This document shows positions 5,163-7,212 of a DNA stretch of 7,212 nt, piece after piece. The translations under genes were made by a program, and so were the position numbers. The notes beneath the pieces are model-generated. The model did no database searches. It was not told the DNA's origin and was given only the letters and a program-made list of their open reading frames with translations. Position 1 is the stretch's first letter. Every line of letters begins with the position of its first letter. Origin of the DNA: Xanthobacteraceae bacterium (GTDB lineage Bacteria; Pseudomonadota; Alphaproteobacteria; Rhizobiales; Xanthobacteraceae); the NCBI GenBank assembly GCA_030044035.1, contig JASHWN010000564.1:1-7212 (forward strand), read 5' to 3'.

Positions 5163-5708
5163 TCAGCTTACGACTTTTGCTTTATCGAGCAGCGGCTGCT
5201 GCTTGATCACTTCGGCCTTGCCGTCCTTGCGCCGCTCCGGTCCGACATAGTTCGGATTGACGTTGCGGCGGCGGTCCGGCCCGAAATAGCTGCGCGTCTT
5301 GATGAACGGCCGCGGATTGGCGACGACGTTGAGGATGCGTTCGAACAGCGCCTTGGCGGAGATCGGTTTGGCCAGAAACTCGGTCACGCCGGCGTCGCGC
5401 GCGGTGACGATGCGCTTTTTCTCGGAATGGCCCGACACCATGATGATCGGCACGTAGGGATTGGCGTTGGCGCCGGGCTGGCGGATCATCTGCGTCAATT
5501 CCAGGCCGTCGAAGATCGGCATCACCCAGTCGGCGATCACGATGTCGGGCATGTAATGGGTGAAAGCCTCCAGGCCGGTGGCGCCGTCCTCGGCTTCGTA
5601 CACTTCGCGCGCGCCAAAACCGTGCAGCAATGTGCGCAAGATGCGCCGCATATGCGCGTTGTCGTCGATCACCAAAAAACGCAGGCGATTGAAATCGATT
5701 CGGACCAT
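5163..5708 (-). CDS. CheY-like response regulator with GPDRRR/GPERRK tail
   Basis: 181 residues: one receiver domain (about 8-130) and a basic tail, with no DNA-binding or enzymatic output domain. The acidic pocket is Asp15-Asp16 in FLVIDDN, the phospho-acceptor is Asp60 in IVIADWVMP, the switch serine is Ser92 in MVSGH, and the conserved lysine is Lys114 in LAKPIS. All key residues are present, so it should be active. The tail holds two related motifs, YFGPDRRR (141-148) and YVGPERRK (154-161), a pattern I recall from other alphaproteobacterial single-domain regulators. The start MVRIDFNRLRFLVIDD fits the domain boundary, though the Shine-Dalgarno is weak. It is the first gene of a two-gene operon with Hpt, preceded by a CtrA-type box 25-39 nt upstream. 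It may act as a phosphate sink or a protein-interaction switch, perhaps in motility or the cell cycle; the partner is unknown. Confidence 0.92.
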   Translation of the reverse strand: MVRIDFNRLRFLVIDDNAHMRRILRTLLHGFGAREVYEAEDGATGLEAFTHYMPDIVIADWVMPIFDGLELTQMIRQPGANANPYVPIIMVSGHSEKKRIVTARDAGVTEFLAKPISAKALFERILNVVANPRPFIKTRSYFGPDRRRNVNPNYVGPERRKDGKAEVIKQQPLLDKAKVVS

Positions 5709-5732
5709 GCCGGGCAGGTTAGGCTGCTCGCA

Positions 5733-5747
5733 TTAACGGACGGTTAA
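5733..5747 (-). promoter_or_regulatory. CtrA-type binding box upstream of the response regulator
   Basis: The minus strand reads TTAACCGTCCGTTAA, an exact match to the TTAA-N7-TTAA CtrA consensus, with the CC after the first half-site also matching TTAACCAT. It lies 25-39 nt before the response-regulator ATG, a position that fits control of this promoter. CtrA is the alphaproteobacterial cell-cycle and motility regulator. TTAA pairs are rare in DNA this GC-rich. Confidence 0.6.
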
Positions 5748-5830
5748 GCATTGCAGCGGCGGCTTCGGCGAGCTGAAGTCGTAAAGCAGGCAACGGGCCG
5801 ATGTCGCGGTTTCGACTGCCGATTTCCGGC

Positions 5831-6619
5831 TCAGTAGCCGAACTGCTCGCTCAAGATGCGCTCGTCCAGGCTGTGGCCGGGGTCGAACAGCATGTGCATG
5901 GCGACCTCATGATCCATGCCGATGTCGACGGAGTGCACCGACCGTACTTCATTGTGGTCGGCGACCGCCGCCACCGGGCGCTTTTCCGCCTCGAGCACGT
6001 CGATGGTGACGCGGGCGCGGTCGGGTAAGAGCGCGCCGCGCCAGCGTCGCGGCCGGAACGGGCTGATCGGCGTGAGCGCCAACAGCTTGGCGTCGATCGG
6101 AATAATCGGCCCCTGAACCGACAGATTATAGGCGGTCGAGCCGGCTGGCGTCGCCAACAGGATGCCGTCGGCGATCAGCTGCGGCATCCGCTCCTTGCCG
6201 TCGATCAAGATGCGCAGCCGCGCCGCCTGGTAGGCCTGCCGGAACAGCGACACCTCGTTGATGGCGTAATGGCGGTGCACGCGTCCGGCGGCATCGCGCG
6301 CCTGCATCAACAGCGGATGGATGATTGTCACGTCCGCGGCGGCGAGCCGTTCGCCCAATTTCTCTTCGGCGTATTCGTTCATCAGGAAGCCGACGGTGCC
6401 GCGATGCATGCCGTAGATCGGCTTGCCCGAGTTCATGAAGCGTTGCAGGGTTGACAGCATGAGGCCGTCGCCGCCGAGCGCGACGATGACGTCGGCGGTC
6501 TCCGGCCGGGCGTCGCCGTAGCGGCGCACCAAGTGGCGGCGCGCGTCCTGCGCCTGCGGAACGGAGCTGGCGACGAAGGCGATGCGCTTGTAGCGTGGTG
6601 CGGCTGGTCGCTTGGGCAT
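5831..6619 (-). CDS. nadK: NAD kinase
   Basis: A 262-residue cytosolic ATP-NAD kinase, which phosphorylates NAD at the 2'-hydroxyl to make NADP and so feeds all NADPH-dependent biosynthesis. Motifs: [11 protein letters not shown] (45-55) with the GGDG ATP/NAD signature at 49-52; [10 protein letters not shown] (74-83); NEVSLFRQ (121-128) with the conserved Asn-Glu; [17 protein letters not shown] (151-167), the second signature; and [16 protein letters not shown] (184-199), as in Rhizobiales homologues. The length is normal for alphaproteobacterial enzymes and the gene looks intact. The start ATG at 6619 gives [18 protein letters not shown], which places the first beta strand correctly; the Shine-Dalgarno is poor. 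It is 122 bp upstream of the response-regulator gene on the same strand, but the CtrA-type box between them suggests separate transcription. It is divergent from cutA. Confidence 0.96.
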   Translation of the reverse strand: MPKRPAAPRYKRIAFVASSVPQAQDARRHLVRRYGDARPETADVIVALGGDGLMLSTLQRFMNSGKPIYGMHRGTVGFLMNEYAEEKLGERLAAADVTIIHPLLMQARDAAGRVHRHYAINEVSLFRQAYQAARLRILIDGKERMPQLIADGILLATPAGSTAYNLSVQGPIIPIDAKLLALTPISPFRPRRWRGALLPDRARVTIDVLEAEKRPVAAVADHNEVRSVHSVDIGMDHEVAMHMLFDPGHSLDERILSEQFGY

Positions 6620-6701
6620 TTATCTGACGCTGGCTCGGGGCGGCGGCTGGGGTTTTCGCAAACGGAGCGGCGGGCGATTGGCGGCGCCGCGGGAGACGGG
6701 C

Positions 6702-7034
6702 ATGGAACGCGCGGTTTTCGTCTATACGACCTATCCCTCCATTGTCGAGGCGGAGCGCGCCGGCCGGGCGTTACTCGAGCGGCGGCTGGCGGCCTGCGTC
6801 AACATCCTGCCCGGCATGGTGTCGTTCTATTGGTGGCAGGGCCAAATCGACCGCAGCGACGAGGTGGTGATGATCATTAAAACCCGCGCCGGCCTGGCCG
6901 AGCCGGTGCGCGCCGCGGTCAAGCAGATGCACTCCTATACCACGCCGGCTATCCTGGTCATTCCGATCGAAAGCGTCGATCCGAGCTATCATGCCTGGAT
7001 CGAAGCGGAAACCGCAGGGGAGGGTGCGACATGA
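6702..7034 (+). CDS. cutA: Divalent-cation tolerance protein CutA
   Basis: A 110-residue CutA1-family protein: a small trimeric, ferredoxin-like fold with PII-like architecture, linked to divalent-metal tolerance in E. coli, though its true role is unsettled. Motifs: FVYTTYPSIVEAERAGRAL (6-24); RLAACVNILPGMVSFYWWQG (28-47) with the conserved Cys32 and the Trp pair; EVVMIIKTR (54-62); and HSYTTPAILVIPI (77-89), followed by YHAWI (96-100). The length fits the family. The frame is open back to 6612, but ATG 6702 is chosen because it gives the family N-terminus and has GGGAG 6 nt upstream. It is divergent from nadK, leaving an 82-bp spacer with no clear promoter elements. Its stop overlaps another ATG (ATGA at 7031-7034). 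Confidence 0.95.
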   Translation: MERAVFVYTTYPSIVEAERAGRALLERRLAACVNILPGMVSFYWWQGQIDRSDEVVMIIKTRAGLAEPVRAAVKQMHSYTTPAILVIPIESVDPSYHAWIEAETAGEGAT

Positions 7035-7102
7035 GCAAATTCGTTGCAGCGGCGCTCGGCGTCCCGGCGATCGTGCGGCGCCGGCGCTGGTCGATGCCAT
7101 GA
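7031..7102 (+). other. 23-codon reading frame overlapping the cutA stop (ATGA)
   Basis: ATG 7031 overlaps the cutA TGA by 4 bp, the classic coupled arrangement, and reads MSKFVAAALGVPAIV, then RRRRWSMP and a stop at 7100-7102. The first 15 residues look like the start of a signal peptide (Lys, then an Ala/Val/Leu core), of the kind found on periplasmic binding proteins. It may be the broken 5' end of the Bug-like gene that follows in other frames, or chance. It is unlikely to be a functional peptide gene. Confidence 0.2.
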
Positions 7103-7212
7103 GCAACCAGTCCGAGTGACGTGCAGCGCCAAATCCGTGCCGCCGCCGCTGATCAAGGCCGGCAAGCTGCGCGCGCCCGCGGTGTCGAGCGCCGAGCGAG
7201 CATCCAGAGCAA
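7072..7212 (+). pseudogene. Frameshifted remnant of a Bug/TctC-type periplasmic substrate-binding protein
   Basis: Frame 1 from 7072 reads RAAPALVDAMSNQSE, then a stop at 7117-7119. Frame 3 from 7116 continues as VTCSAKSVPPPLIKAGKL followed by RAPAVSSAERASRA to the window edge. Joined, they match the well-known Bug/TctC pattern YRGAAPAL-D---GQVQ-----SVLP-IKAGKLRALAVSSAERS, the ligand-contacting middle-to-late part of these roughly 320-residue proteins, which bind carboxylates for tripartite tricarboxylate transporters. The usual N-terminal 180 or so residues are missing, and a frameshift lies near 7105-7118. It is therefore a truncated relic, or a gene damaged by assembly errors near a contig end. 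The sequence continues beyond the window. Family resemblance is fairly convincing; the pseudogene status depends on read quality. Confidence 0.5.

Noticed and set aside
4379..5206. 275-codon + strand frame opposite the Hpt gene
   Set aside because: Antisense shadow; it starts inside the DUF2336 gene and its translation has no recognisable domain.

Overview
The window is GC-rich alphaproteobacterial DNA. It most resembles Hyphomicrobiales of the Bradyrhizobium/Rhodopseudomonas/Xanthobacteraceae kind. The reasons are the Rhizobiales-type NAD kinase, a DUF2336 protein (a family largely confined to Alphaproteobacteria), a response regulator with a GPDRRR/GPERRK tail, and a perfect CtrA-type box (TTAA-N7-TTAA). 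This placement comes from reading the sequence; no search was run.

Layout. At 1-155 is the 3' end of an unrecognised + strand gene. It converges, with only 5 bp between, on a tight minus-strand operon transcribed from about 1918 down to 161: a MaoC-type hotdog hydratase, a small VOC-fold protein and a CitE-like CoA-ester lyase. The stop/start spacings (4 bp, then a TGATG overlap) imply translational coupling. The set looks like an acyl-CoA degradation module of hydration followed by C-C cleavage, with an inverted-repeat operator candidate in front of it. Divergent from it at 2027-3046 is a soluble lytic-transglycosylase-domain protein with no visible signal peptide and a PAQV repeat linker. 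A 254-bp gap (3047-3300) follows with several short repeats. Then comes a DUF2336 protein (3301-4515) ending in an acidic 7-residue tandem repeat.

Converging on DUF2336 is a minus-strand pair, response regulator (5163-5708) then Hpt protein (4556-5137), headed by the CtrA-type box at 5733-5747. This looks like a piece of a phosphorelay without a local histidine kinase. Next on the minus strand is NAD kinase (5831-6619), divergent from CutA (6702-7034). The last 140 bases hold what reads as a frameshifted remnant of a Bug/TctC-type periplasmic substrate-binding protein, cut by the window edge.

Most of the window is housekeeping or conserved alphaproteobacterial material. I see no phage, IS element, CRISPR array, toxin-antitoxin pair, defence system or RNA gene, and no convincing undescribed system. 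The points most worth a second look are the CtrA-linked Hpt/response-regulator pair beside DUF2336, the MaoC-VOC-CitE operon with its palindrome, and the decayed Bug gene.
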